64,000 nt of DNA. It comes from Alicycliphilus denitrificans_A (lineage in GTDB: Bacteria > Pseudomonadota > Gammaproteobacteria > Burkholderiales > Burkholderiaceae_C). Positions 33,204-41,351 of the stretch are shown here, piece after piece. The notes below the pieces were generated by a model. It made no database searches. It was not told the origin of the DNA and saw only the letters and a list, made by a program, of their open reading frames with translations. The translations under genes were made by a program, and so were the position numbers. Every line of letters starts with the position of its first letter. Position 1 is the stretch's first letter. The stretch lies in contig NZ_CP126239.1 of the NCBI RefSeq assembly GCF_044792555.1, positions 124,001 through 188,000 of the forward strand, written 5' to 3'.

Positions 33204-33998
33204 CTACTTCAGACGATCTGCCCGCAGGCGCTGTCGGTCGTCGGTGACGGCCCTCGCCGCCAGATAGACCGCGCCCGCCGACGCGAGACCGCCGGCGCCT
33301 GTGAGCAGGAAAAGCAGCAGGATCTGGTATTTCACGGCTTCGAGTGGATCCATGCCGGCCAGCAACTGCCCCGTCATGATGCCGGGCAGCGTGATGACAC
33401 CCGCGGCCGACATCTGGTTGATGATTGGAATCATCCCGCGGCGGATCGCATGGCGGATCGGTGCGGCCAGCGCTTGGTGGATGCTGACGCCGAGCGCCAG
33501 CTGCGCCTCGATCGCCGGGCGCCCAGTGCTGATGCCTTCGAAGAAGCTGTCGAGACCCAGGCTGGCCGAATTGAGCACACTGCCGAGCACGATGCCCATC
33601 AGCGGGATGGCGTAGCGCGGGTCGTACCAGGGCTGCGGGCGGATCGCCGTCATCAATGCGAGCAACACGGTGGCGATGCTCGAGAAGCCGACGACCACCG
33701 CCGCGATGCGGTAACTCCCGGCACCCTTGAGACGCTGAATTGGACGCACGGCGACTTCGCGCGCGGCCGCCAGCAGCATGAGCGCGACGATCCCGAGAGT
33801 GGCCGCCGGCGACGCCGCCTGGAACACGAAGCGCAGCACCAGGCCGACCAGCAGGAGCTGGACGACCATGCGGGTAGCGGCCCAGAGCACCTGCCGATGC
33901 AACTGCAGGTGCAGGAGCAAGGACGCAAGGGCGTTGATAAGCACCACCAGCAACGTGGCGAGCGCCACGTCCGTGGCGTGGAGATGGATGGTGCTCAT
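33204..33998 (-). CDS. fetB: FetB-like ABC transporter permease (copy 1)
   Basis: This 264-residue membrane protein has about seven helices and the UPF0014/FetB signature regions RMVVQLLLVGLVLRFVF, YAIPLMGIVLGSVLNSAS, and GMIPIINQMSAAGVITLPGIMTGQLLAGMDP. In E. coli FetAB exports iron and aids peroxide resistance. It overlaps fetA by 4 bp. Copy 2 has one codon fewer near 33942. Confidence 0.9.
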   Translation of the reverse strand: MSTIHLHATDVALATLLVVLINALASLLLHLQLHRQVLWAATRMVVQLLLVGLVLRFVFQAASPAATLGIVALMLLAAAREVAVRPIQRLKGAGSYRIAAVVVGFSSIATVLLALMTAIRPQPWYDPRYAIPLMGIVLGSVLNSASLGLDSFFEGISTGRPAIEAQLALGVSIHQALAAPIRHAIRRGMIPIINQMSAAGVITLPGIMTGQLLAGMDPLEAVKYQILLLFLLTGAGGLASAGAVYLAARAVTDDRQRLRADRLK

Positions 33999-34609
33999 AA
34001 CGGATGCAGCCTGCCGTCACGCATCTCGAAGTGGCGCTGGCTCATCCGCGCTGCCTGCTCGCGCGAATGGGTAACCATCACGATGCCGAGGCCAAACCGG
34101 AGCTGTTGCAGAAGCAGGGATTCCATCGCCAGCGTCGACGCGCCGTCGAGCGAGGCCGTCGGCTCGTCGAGCAGCAACACCTTGGGCTCCCGCACCATCG
34201 AGCGGACGAGCGCCAAGCGTTGGCGCTCGCCTGTCGAAAGGCGCGCGATGTCGACGTCCAGCACATCGGAACCAAGTCCCAGCGCGGCCATCAGTTCGGC
34301 GACGCGTTTTGTAGCGGCCGGCGGAAAGTGCGCTGCCGGTGTCGGCGCCCACCACGCGGGCTCAGCTGCCTGGTAGATCACTTGACCTCGCCAGGCCGGC
34401 GCTGCGAATGCCTCCCGTCGCTTGCCGGCCAAGCTCACGTCGCCGGTGCCGGGGTCCATGTCGGCTATCAGGCGCAGCAGGACGCTCTTGCCCGATCCCG
34501 ATCTGCCGAGCACGCAGACACATTCGCCGGCGTTCAAGGCCAAATCGAACGGACCGCCGAACGGCGACGCAAGACCGGAGAGCGCCAGCAAGCAGTTGTC
34601 GACAGTCAT
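33995..34609 (-). CDS. fetA: FetA-like ABC transporter ATP-binding protein (copy 1)
   Basis: This 204-residue protein starts at the ATG at 34609 (MTVDNCLLALSGL); the longer frame upstream overlaps the DUF190 gene and is not conserved. Walker A is GRSGSGKSVLLRL, the ABC signature is LSTGERQRLALVRSM, Walker B is VLLLDEPTASLD, and the switch His is in VMVTHSREQAARM. It pairs with fetB as a probable iron or metal exporter. It is identical in copy 2. Confidence 0.9.
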   Translation of the reverse strand: MTVDNCLLALSGLASPFGGPFDLALNAGECVCVLGRSGSGKSVLLRLIADMDPGTGDVSLAGKRREAFAAPAWRGQVIYQAAEPAWWAPTPAAHFPPAATKRVAELMAALGLGSDVLDVDIARLSTGERQRLALVRSMVREPKVLLLDEPTASLDGASTLAMESLLLQQLRFGLGIVMVTHSREQAARMSQRHFEMRDGRLHPL

Positions 34610-34643
34610 TCGTAAACGGTCCTCGGCGAAGTCAACGCTGCGG

Positions 34644-35003
34644 TCAATCGTCGGCATCAGCGGCATCGCCGGCCAACGCGGGCGGCGTTGCTTTGCCGAT
34701 CCGCCCGTAGACCATTGGCACCTGGATGTAGAACACCGTGACCGGCTCAAGCGCAATCGCTGCAAGCAGTCGTTCGGCGACCTCTTCCGTGGCCGATACG
34801 GTCACCGCCACAGGCTGCTGGGCCAGTTCGAAAAAGTGGGTGGAATGCATTTTTCCGGCGGCTCCGAAACCCGTTGCCGCGCCCATCAAGCTTCCGCCCA
34901 GCGCACCGTTGTCCTGGGCAAATTGCAAAAGCCAGTCTCCCATGGGGGTGTGGCCGTGTCGATGTTCCTGCTCGGCAAAGAACGTGATCTGAAAACCCTT
35001 CAT
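34644..35003 (-). CDS. DUF190 protein 1 (copy 1)
   Basis: This 119-residue protein contains ITFFAEQEHRHGHTPMGDWLL, GALGGSLMGAATGFGAAGKMHS and VFYIQVPMVYGRIG. The fold is that of DUF190 (PF02641), a PII-like ferredoxin-type domain often found near fluoride-export genes. It lies between fetA and two further DUF190 genes upstream of it on the minus strand. It is identical in copy 2. Confidence 0.87.
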   Translation of the reverse strand: MKGFQITFFAEQEHRHGHTPMGDWLLQFAQDNGALGGSLMGAATGFGAAGKMHSTHFFELAQQPVAVTVSATEEVAERLLAAIALEPVTVFYIQVPMVYGRIGKATPPALAGDAADADD

Positions 35004-35061
35004 GATGAACTCCTGGTGAGCGTGAACGAAATAGAGAAACCGACGCCAATGACTGGCACTC

Positions 35062-35503
35062 TCATGAGACGCATGCCGTTGATGGCGGCACTGGCGGCCG
35101 GCACGATTGGGCGTTGGTTGGCGACTCCGAATCGCCGTCGGTCATTGGAAGCTCGCAAGCGAACAGAACGGCCCGCACCTTGCCCAACTCCTCCGCGTGC
35201 TCCTGCATGAAGGTCCGAAGCCGAGTTTCAGAGTCAAGCAACTCCAGACATTGCGGATGTCGCAAAGCATGGCCTTCAAGGTGGTGGTGCGTGAGCCGCT
35301 CTCCTGGCAGGTAGCCCGATCCGATGGGGTACAGCAAGGCTTGCTGAATACCCGAGCGACGAGCAACCTCCAACAGGTGCTGCGCCAGCGCGGGCGCGCC
35401 CAAGCGGTGCCAGAAACGCGTGGCCTTGGCGCGGCTGTTGGCGGGGAAAGTACAGACGCAAAACGGTCAGGTCGTGCGTATGAGTGGGGCCCTGAGTCGT
35501 CAT
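35062..35503 (-). pseudogene. DUF190 protein 2, frameshifted (copy 1)
   Basis: It should start at the ATG at 35503 (TTQGPTHTHDLTVLRLYFP). An extra G in a GGGG run near 35445 shifts the frame. The rest (APALAQHLLEVARRSGIQQA, SGYLPGERLTHHHLEGH, CPQCLELLDSE-like region) continues in the other frame to 35062. Copy 2 (62269-62709) is intact with 146 residues. It is a DUF190 paralogue with an RLTHHHLEGH His cluster. Confidence 0.8.
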
Positions 35504-35931
35504 TACTTTGTCTCCTCCAAAACAGCGTCCTGCTTCTCCTGCTTCTGCTTGCGCCGGAACTGAGCGATGTCCACCTGCCGATGGTTTTTGGGCAAGGATT
35601 GGCGATGCTTGCCATGGCGGACGCGCTGCGCGTGACAGATGAACGCCCGCAGCTGCATTTCGGTGTCGATCAGCTCCAGGCACTGCGGATGCAGTATGTG
35701 GGAGCCGTCGATCTGGTGATGTGTCACGCGCTCTCGTTTGAGGTGGCCCGATGCGACGTGGTAGAGCAGCGCCGACTGCAGGTGCGCGCGCTTTGCCGAG
35801 GCCAACAGTTGCTGCGCAAGCCCTGGAACGCTCAAGTGGTACCAGATACGGGTTGGGTTCGCATGGCTGCCGGCTGGGAAATACAGCCGCAGTGCCATCA
35901 CCGTTGACAGATAGTTTTCAGCGCGACTCAT
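35503..35931 (-). CDS. DUF190 protein 3 (copy 1)
   Basis: This 142-residue protein contains STVMALRLYFPAGSHANPTR, VPGLAQQLLASAKRAHLQSA, KRERVTHHQIDGSH and CLELIDTEMQLRAFICHA. It is a DUF190-type domain paralogous to its neighbour. A basic C-terminal tail (FRRKQKQEKQ) resembles the tail of the adjacent CLC protein (FRKKQQTQ). It overlaps that CLC gene by 4 bp, so translation is coupled. It is identical in copy 2. Confidence 0.83.
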   Translation of the reverse strand: MSRAENYLSTVMALRLYFPAGSHANPTRIWYHLSVPGLAQQLLASAKRAHLQSALLYHVASGHLKRERVTHHQIDGSHILHPQCLELIDTEMQLRAFICHAQRVRHGKHRQSLPKNHRQVDIAQFRRKQKQEKQDAVLEETK

Positions 35932-37265
35932 GAGTGGTCATCTTTGGTTGCGGAGACGTGCTGGGTCTGCTGCTTTTTACGGAATTGCGGGACATCGGCG
36001 ATACGCAGTTCTTCCGGGGGACCGCCATGGTGTTTGCTGTGGCCGACGCGCTGTGCGTGGTAGATCCCGGTGTGGCCGGAGCAGAGGTAGCTGGTGATGC
36101 AGCCGATGGCTGCGAGCGGTCCGATCTGCGGCCCAAACAGTTCGATTGCCATGACGATGGTGGTTAGTGGCGTGTTGGCCGCGCCCGCGAACACGGCCAC
36201 GAAGCCGATGCCGGCGAGCATGGCGAAGGGCAGCTGCAGCATGGGCGCCAGGGCGTTGCCCAAGGTCGCGCCGATGTAGAACAGCGGCGTGACCTCGCCG
36301 CCCTTGAAGCCTGTGCCGAGCGAAGCGACGGTGAAGGCCAGCTTGCCAAAAAAATCCCACGGCGCCGAAGGTTCCTGGAAGGCGTTGACGATGCTAGGAA
36401 TGCCCAGCCCGATGTAGCGATGCGCATCGAAGCCCGCTCTGCCGAGAGCCCAGAGGGCGAGCGCGATCACGATGCCGCCCAACATCGGGCGCAGCGGCGG
36501 ATAGGAGATCCATCGCTTGACAAGCCCTCCGAGCTGGTGCGTCGCGGTCGCAAACACGAGGCCGACGAGACCGAAAATCACACCAGCGATCACGACGGCT
36601 CCGACGCTCCAAGGCGTCACCGCGACCACCTCTCCGATCGCGTAGTGCATGTGGTGCACGCCCCAGGCCATGCCGACCTGGTCGGCCACGATGCCAGCGA
36701 CCACGCAGGGCAATAGGGCGTCGTAGCGCATCCGGCCAATGGCCAGCACCTCGAGGCCGAAGAGCGCCCCCGCCAGCGGGGTCCCGAACACGGAGGCGAA
36801 GCCAGCGCTGATGCCCGCCATCAGCAGGATGCGGCGATCGGCAGGCTGGAATCGAAAGACGTGCGTGAGCTGGTCCGCCAGTGCGCCGCCCATCTGCACC
36901 GCCGTCCCCTCGCGACCGACGGACGCGCCGAAGAGATGTGAGATGACGGTGCCGCCCAGGACGAGCGGGACCATGCGCAGCGGCACGACCTTCTTAGGGT
37001 CGTGGATCTCGTCGATCAGCAGGTTGTTGCCGGCCTCGACCTGCTTGCCAAGCTTGAAGTACACCCAGCCGACCGCGCCACCAGCAAGCGGCAGCAACCA
37101 GGTGATCCAACGGTTGGCCTCGCGCCAGGCGGTGGCGCGGTCGAGCGCGAAGAGGAAAAGTGCGGAAGCGCTGCCGGCCAGGAAGGCCACAACGGAGGCG
37201 ATCACGAGCCACTTGCCGATGTACGGCAGCAGGTCGAACTGTTCAGGTCGTCTAAATCGGCTCAT
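35928..37265 (-). CDS. CLC-F-type fluoride/proton antiporter (copy 1)
   Basis: This 445-residue protein starts at the ATG at 37265 (a TTG three codons upstream also fits). It is a multi-span CLC protein. GREGTAVQMGG has Thr in place of the Pro of chloride CLCs. The anion-site loop reads EAGNNLLIDEIH instead of GSGIP. Its second filter segment is GFKGGEVTPLFYIGATLG. These are the marks of the fluoride-specific CLC-F clade. It is preceded by a fluoride riboswitch on the same strand and followed by three DUF190 genes. Role: expel fluoride in exchange for protons at the inner membrane. Confidence 0.9.
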   Translation of the reverse strand: MSRFRRPEQFDLLPYIGKWLVIASVVAFLAGSASALFLFALDRATAWREANRWITWLLPLAGGAVGWVYFKLGKQVEAGNNLLIDEIHDPKKVVPLRMVPLVLGGTVISHLFGASVGREGTAVQMGGALADQLTHVFRFQPADRRILLMAGISAGFASVFGTPLAGALFGLEVLAIGRMRYDALLPCVVAGIVADQVGMAWGVHHMHYAIGEVVAVTPWSVGAVVIAGVIFGLVGLVFATATHQLGGLVKRWISYPPLRPMLGGIVIALALWALGRAGFDAHRYIGLGIPSIVNAFQEPSAPWDFFGKLAFTVASLGTGFKGGEVTPLFYIGATLGNALAPMLQLPFAMLAGIGFVAVFAGAANTPLTTIVMAIELFGPQIGPLAAIGCITSYLCSGHTGIYHAQRVGHSKHHGGPPEELRIADVPQFRKKQQTQHVSATKDDHS

Positions 37266-37321
37266 GCGGGTCAAGGAAACGAATCAATCGGCCTGACCAA
37301 GCAAAGAATCTGAGCGCGAAC

Positions 37322-37413
37322 GCCTACAGCCCTGTAATGTGATCAGGTGTCTGTAGGCATCATTAGCCCCGGGCGATGCCAGGGCGGTTCACGGAAGGAA
37401 TGCCATCTCCGTC
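37322..37413 (-). promoter_or_regulatory. Fluoride (crcB) riboswitch with switching hairpin
   Basis: On the minus strand from about 37413: ACGGA-GATGGCAT...TCCGT stem, then GAACCGCCC, then GGGGCTAATGATGCCTAC. These are the conserved elements of the fluoride aptamer, including the ATGCC/GGCAT pairing. The 3' end of the aptamer (GCCTACAG, 37358-37351) is perfectly complementary to CTGTAGGC (37329-37322). This gives an alternative hairpin and hence an on/off switch. It controls the CLC-F gene starting at 37265. Confidence 0.9.
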
Positions 37414-37418
37414 GAAAA

Positions 37419-37447
37419 ATTATAGCGAGATGGACCGGTGAAAGTAA
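37419..37447 (-). promoter_or_regulatory. Sigma-70-type promoter of the fluoride riboswitch
   Basis: A perfect -10 TATAAT lies on the minus strand at 37424-37419. A weak -35-like TTTACT lies 17-18 bp upstream. Transcription would start a few bases before the aptamer. Confidence 0.7.
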
Positions 37448-37726
37448 AACGGTGCGGCATGCGGTTGAGGCAGCTTCAGATCACAAGGCAAACATCAACT
37501 CGGCAAGTCATGAAGAGGTCGTACTTGCAACATACCCTGCCTGACATTTCCGTCACCTGGGGCCGCTGGCGCAGGGAGCATCGCACTCGCCGGCAGCAAT
37601 GGCGACGTCAGGAACATTGACGTGGGCGACGCCGCACAGTAGGGATGTTCGTCCGAAATAAGCAGTCACCCGTCAGCAAAGGGCAGCTACCCCGCCTTGA
37701 GCAGACACTGATCGGCTGACGGCCGC
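37448..37726. other. Junction stretch between the two 27-kb copies
   Basis: No convincing gene is seen. This sequence is the left flank of the second RIT element and ends at the CGGCAGCAA boundary. It is not present to the left of the first RIT copy. Confidence 0.6.
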
Positions 37727-37919
37727 CGGCAGCAATCGCTGCTTATGGAGAGCTCTCCATAAGCAGCGTTATGCACAGCACGCAGTTATGGACAGTTGGC
37801 CAGTCTGAACGCGCCAGAGGCTGTGATCGCCCTGGTAGATCGCAAGGAGGCGGTGCCGTTGAACTGGACATAAGTTCGCAGTCGGCGCATGAATGGTGAT
37901 CTCACAACTGGAGATCACC

Positions 37920-39169
37920 ATGGACTTGATTCTTTCGATGCACCCGATGGCCAGGGCATGGCTGCTCGATGGCCCGCTGTCTTCATACGTCGGGGCGTTC
38001 CAGGCATTGCTGGAGCGCGGCCGGTACGCCGAAGGCAGCTCGGAGACTGCCCTTCGTGCCTGGTCGCACTTTGCCCACTGGATGGCGAAGTGCCAGGTAT
38101 CTGCCGAACAGATCGACGAAGCCCTCGTCGAGCAGTTTCTGGATTCGCATCTGCCGCGCTGCGACTGCCATCCCGCGGCTCTGCGTACACGCAGCGGCTT
38201 GAGCGCCAGTCTCGGACACCTGCTCGCCTTGTTGCGGGAACAGCATGTCATCGTGGAACTGCCAGGCCCCAGCGGTCCCATTGCAGAAGAACTGAACCGT
38301 TACAACGTCCACATGCGCGACGCCCGCGGCCTGGCGATAGGCACGCGCGAGGATCGGCTGGTACTCGTAGGTCGTCTGCTGCAATGCAAGTTCGCGGGCA
38401 AGGCCATCGCCATCGGCGAGTTGCAGCCGGAAGACGTTCGCGCTTCATCGCAACCGAGCTCACGCGGGTCAGCAGCGGGTCGCATTCCAGCGCGGTCACT
38501 GCTGCGCTGCGGGCCTACTTCCGATACCGCGGGACCTGCGGTGACGCAGTGAACAGCCTGCTCGGCGCTATCTCGTCGCCGGTGCGATGGAGCCAAGCAT
38601 CGTTGCCGCGCGCGCTGACGACCGAGGAGGTCCAGCGCCTCGAAGCGCATTGCGCCGAGGCCAAGCGGGCTCCGCTGCGCCTGCTGGCCATGGTGCGCCT
38701 GGCCTTGGATCTCGGACTGCGCGTGGGCGAGATCGCCAAGCTGGAGATCGGCGACTTCGATTGGCGTGCCGGAACGGTGACCTTGAAGCGAACAAAGTCC
38801 CAGCGCCAGGATGTCCTACCGCTGCCGGTGCTCACCGGGCAGGCTCTGGCGGAGTACATGAGACACGAGCGGCCCGCAACCACGCTGCCATCGCTGTTCG
38901 TCCGTCGGTTGGCGCCACACGACAAGCCCATCGGCGTCGATGCAGTGAGCCAGGCAATCGGGCGTGCCCTGCGAGGTGCCGGCATCTCACGCGGTTGCCA
39001 TTCGTTGCGTCACACGCTGGCCTGTCGCCTGGTCAACAGCGGCAGTTCGATCAAGGAGGTCGCCGATGTGCTTCGGCATCGATCGCTGGACACCTCGTTG
39101 ATCTACGCCAAGCTCGACTTGCAACTGCTTGCCGAGGTCGCTCTGCCTTGGCCTGGGAGTGCATCATGA
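37920..39169 (+). pseudogene. ritA: RIT tyrosine recombinase A, frameshifted (copy 2)
   Basis: Identical to copy 1 except for a missing G near 38443. This breaks the frame after QPEDVRA, about residue 175, before the catalytic domain. The catalytic motifs continue in the other frame to 39169. The intact copy is at 10705-11955, so this may be an error in one copy. Confidence 0.88.
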
Positions 39170-40167
39170 GCGCCGCAGCATCGGCGAACATCGACCTCAC
39201 CGCCAAGGTGGAGCAATACCTGACTGAACGCCTGCGCCTCGGGTTCAAGCCGTGCTCCTCTGATCTCGCTGTGCGCAGCTTCACTCGCTTCATGGTCGGA
39301 GAGGGACGCGACATCGCGTTGACGGTAGACGTGATGGTCCAGTGGGCGCACCAGGTACAGCCTCGGTATCTCGTGGGCGGCCGGGCCAATGTCGACACGG
39401 CAGCGCGCCGACTGGCAACGCTGCGCCCCTTCATGCGCTGGCTCCAGCAGTTCGATCCGACTGTCGAAGTTCCTGACGATTCCAGCTTCGGTCCGATCCC
39501 GCGCCGCGTGGCGCCTCACATCTACAGCGAAGCCGAGATCGCGGCATTGATCGTCGCTGCCCGCCGACTCGGCCCCTCGGATGGCCTTCGTGCCACCACC
39601 TATGCAACGCTGTTCGGTCTGATCGCATCGGCCGGGCTTCGGGTCTCTGAAGCGATCAACCTGGCCGACTCGGATGCAGATCTGGACGGCGGCATCCTGA
39701 CCATACAGCAGACCAAGTTTGGCAAGTCCCGCATGGTGCCGCTGCACCCCAGCGTGATCGGTCCGATGGCAGCCTACCGGGCCTTGCGCCGCCAGTACGT
39801 GCCTGCGAAGCCGCAGATGACATTCTTCGTGGGCTCGCGTGGCGTGCACCGGGGTGAACCGCTGGGAGATCGGCAGGTGCATCGAGTGTTCTGTCAGCTG
39901 CGCGAGCAATTGGGTTGGATCGATCGCGGCGGCCATGGCCGACCGCGGGTGCATGACCTGCGCCATAGCTTCGCCGTGAGACGGATGATCCTGTGGCACC
40001 AGCAGGGAGCGAACCTTGACCAACGAATGCTGGCCCTGTCCACGTACATGGGCCACATCAATATCTCCAGCACGTACTGGTACCTGAGCGGCGTGCCGGA
40101 GTTGATGGCGTTGGCCGGCGCTCGATTCGAACGCTTCGCCGACGTCGCGGAGAACGACGATGAGTAG
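39166..40167 (+). CDS. ritB: RIT tyrosine recombinase B (copy 2)
   Basis: This 333-residue protein is identical to 11952-12953, with GLRVSEAINL, HDLRHSFAVRRM and MGHINISSTYWY catalytic motifs. The start overlaps ritA by 4 bp and the end overlaps ritC by 8 bp. Confidence 0.93.
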   Translation: MSAAASANIDLTAKVEQYLTERLRLGFKPCSSDLAVRSFTRFMVGEGRDIALTVDVMVQWAHQVQPRYLVGGRANVDTAARRLATLRPFMRWLQQFDPTVEVPDDSSFGPIPRRVAPHIYSEAEIAALIVAARRLGPSDGLRATTYATLFGLIASAGLRVSEAINLADSDADLDGGILTIQQTKFGKSRMVPLHPSVIGPMAAYRALRRQYVPAKPQMTFFVGSRGVHRGEPLGDRQVHRVFCQLREQLGWIDRGGHGRPRVHDLRHSFAVRRMILWHQQGANLDQRMLALSTYMGHINISSTYWYLSGVPELMALAGARFERFADVAENDDE

Positions 40168-41179
40168 TTCTGAACACCGCAAGCCCGCTCCGCCGAGCTT
40201 CGCGACGCTGGTCCAGTCCTTCTTCGCCGAGCACCTGACGCAGCAGCGCGCGTTGAGCCCGCAGACCGTTGCGGCCTATCGGGACGCGTTCGTGCTGTTC
40301 CTGGACTTCGCCCAGGCGCAACTGCACAAGACGCCCACGACGCTGTCGCTCGCCGACCTGACGCCCGCGCTGATCCTGGACTTCCTCGATCATCTCGAAC
40401 GCGATCGGCACAACACCGTTCGCAGCCGCAATGCGCGACTGGCCGCGCTGCGCTCGTTCCTGAAGTTCGCGGCCCGGCGAGACGTGACGGCACTTCAGGT
40501 CGTCGAGCAGGCGCTCGGCGTGCCGATGAAGCGCTTCGAGCGGCCGATGTTCGAGTTCCTGACACGCGAGGAGATGCTGGCCGTGATCGGCGCGCCAGGA
40601 GCGGATTGGATGGGCCAGCGAGACAAGCTGCTGCTGGCCCTGCTGTACAACACCGGTGCCCGCGTGTCGGAGGCAATCGGCGTAAAAGTGGGCGACGTCG
40701 TGCTGGCACCCGCCGCCTGCGTGCATCTGCATGGCAAGGGACGCAAGCAGCGGTCGGTGCCGCTCTGGCGATCGACGGTCAAGGTGATCCGCGCCTGGCT
40801 GAAGTTCAACCCGGACCTGACTCCCACGTCGGCGCTGCTGCCCAACCGTGGCGGACAGGCGATGACGCGGTCCAACGTGACGCAGCGCCTGGCATTGGCC
40901 GTCAAGAAAGCCGCGCTCACGACGCCGAGCCTGGCCGGAAGAACGATCTCTCCACACTGCCTGCGTCACTCGACCGCCATGCACCTTCTGCAGTCGGGCG
41001 TGGAAATCAGCGTGATCGCTCTGTGGCTCGGACACGAGAGTCCGGCGACAACGCATCAGTACATAGAGGCCGATCTCGCCATGAAGGAAAAGGCACTGGC
41101 CAGGCTTCAGGATCCCAATGTGGTCCCACAGCGGTTCCGGGCAGAAGACGATCTGTTGAAGTTCCTCAAGACCTTGTGA
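40160..41179 (+). CDS. ritC: RIT tyrosine recombinase C (copy 2, intact)
   Basis: This full 339-residue protein shows a SAM-like N-terminal domain and the whole catalytic set: Arg in GARVSEAIGVKVGD, HCLRHSTAMHLLQSG (HxxR), and LGHESPATTHQYIEAD with the Tyr nucleophile. The C-terminus ends DDLLKFLKTL, which looks native compared with the altered tail in copy 1. It is the third member of the RIT trio. Confidence 0.94.
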   Translation: MSSSEHRKPAPPSFATLVQSFFAEHLTQQRALSPQTVAAYRDAFVLFLDFAQAQLHKTPTTLSLADLTPALILDFLDHLERDRHNTVRSRNARLAALRSFLKFAARRDVTALQVVEQALGVPMKRFERPMFEFLTREEMLAVIGAPGADWMGQRDKLLLALLYNTGARVSEAIGVKVGDVVLAPAACVHLHGKGRKQRSVPLWRSTVKVIRAWLKFNPDLTPTSALLPNRGGQAMTRSNVTQRLALAVKKAALTTPSLAGRTISPHCLRHSTAMHLLQSGVEISVIALWLGHESPATTHQYIEADLAMKEKALARLQDPNVVPQRFRAEDDLLKFLKTL

Positions 41180-41351
41180 TTACGTGAAGTTCAAAGACGC
41201 GACCGCAGCCCTCTTGCGAGGGCGGCGACGCCGCGCTGCCGGACCAACTGTGCATAACTGCGTGCTGTGCATAACGCTGCCAAGCTGCCCCCTACTGTTC
41301 AGGTAGTTACGTCATTAGGTATCGCCCCAGGTTGTCCTCCTGAACGATTCC

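Larger units (their letters stand above)
10512..37726. repeat. 27.2-kb directly repeated unit, copy 1
   Basis: Identity with 37727 onward begins at CGGCAGCAA (10512-10520), next to the RIT palindrome, with one substitution at 10521/37736. The offset drifts from 27215 to 27206 because of short indels. Proteins translated from both copies are identical apart from the indel sites. Unique sequence lies to the left (1-10511), so this is a tandem duplication inside a larger molecule and not a simple circular overlap. Confidence 0.95.
37737..41280 (+). mobile_element. RIT element, copy 2
   Basis: Same structure as copy 1: 32-bp palindrome at 37737-37768, inverted repeats at 37763-37800 and 41243-41280. 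ritC and ritB are intact here and ritA is frameshifted. Its left flank differs from that of copy 1, while its right flank (polB) is the same. Confidence 0.9.

Noticed and set aside
37889..39169. 426-codon frame at the ritA locus of copy 2
   Set aside because: It joins an out-of-frame leader to the true C-terminal half through the missing base near 38443. It is a product of the frameshift, not a gene.
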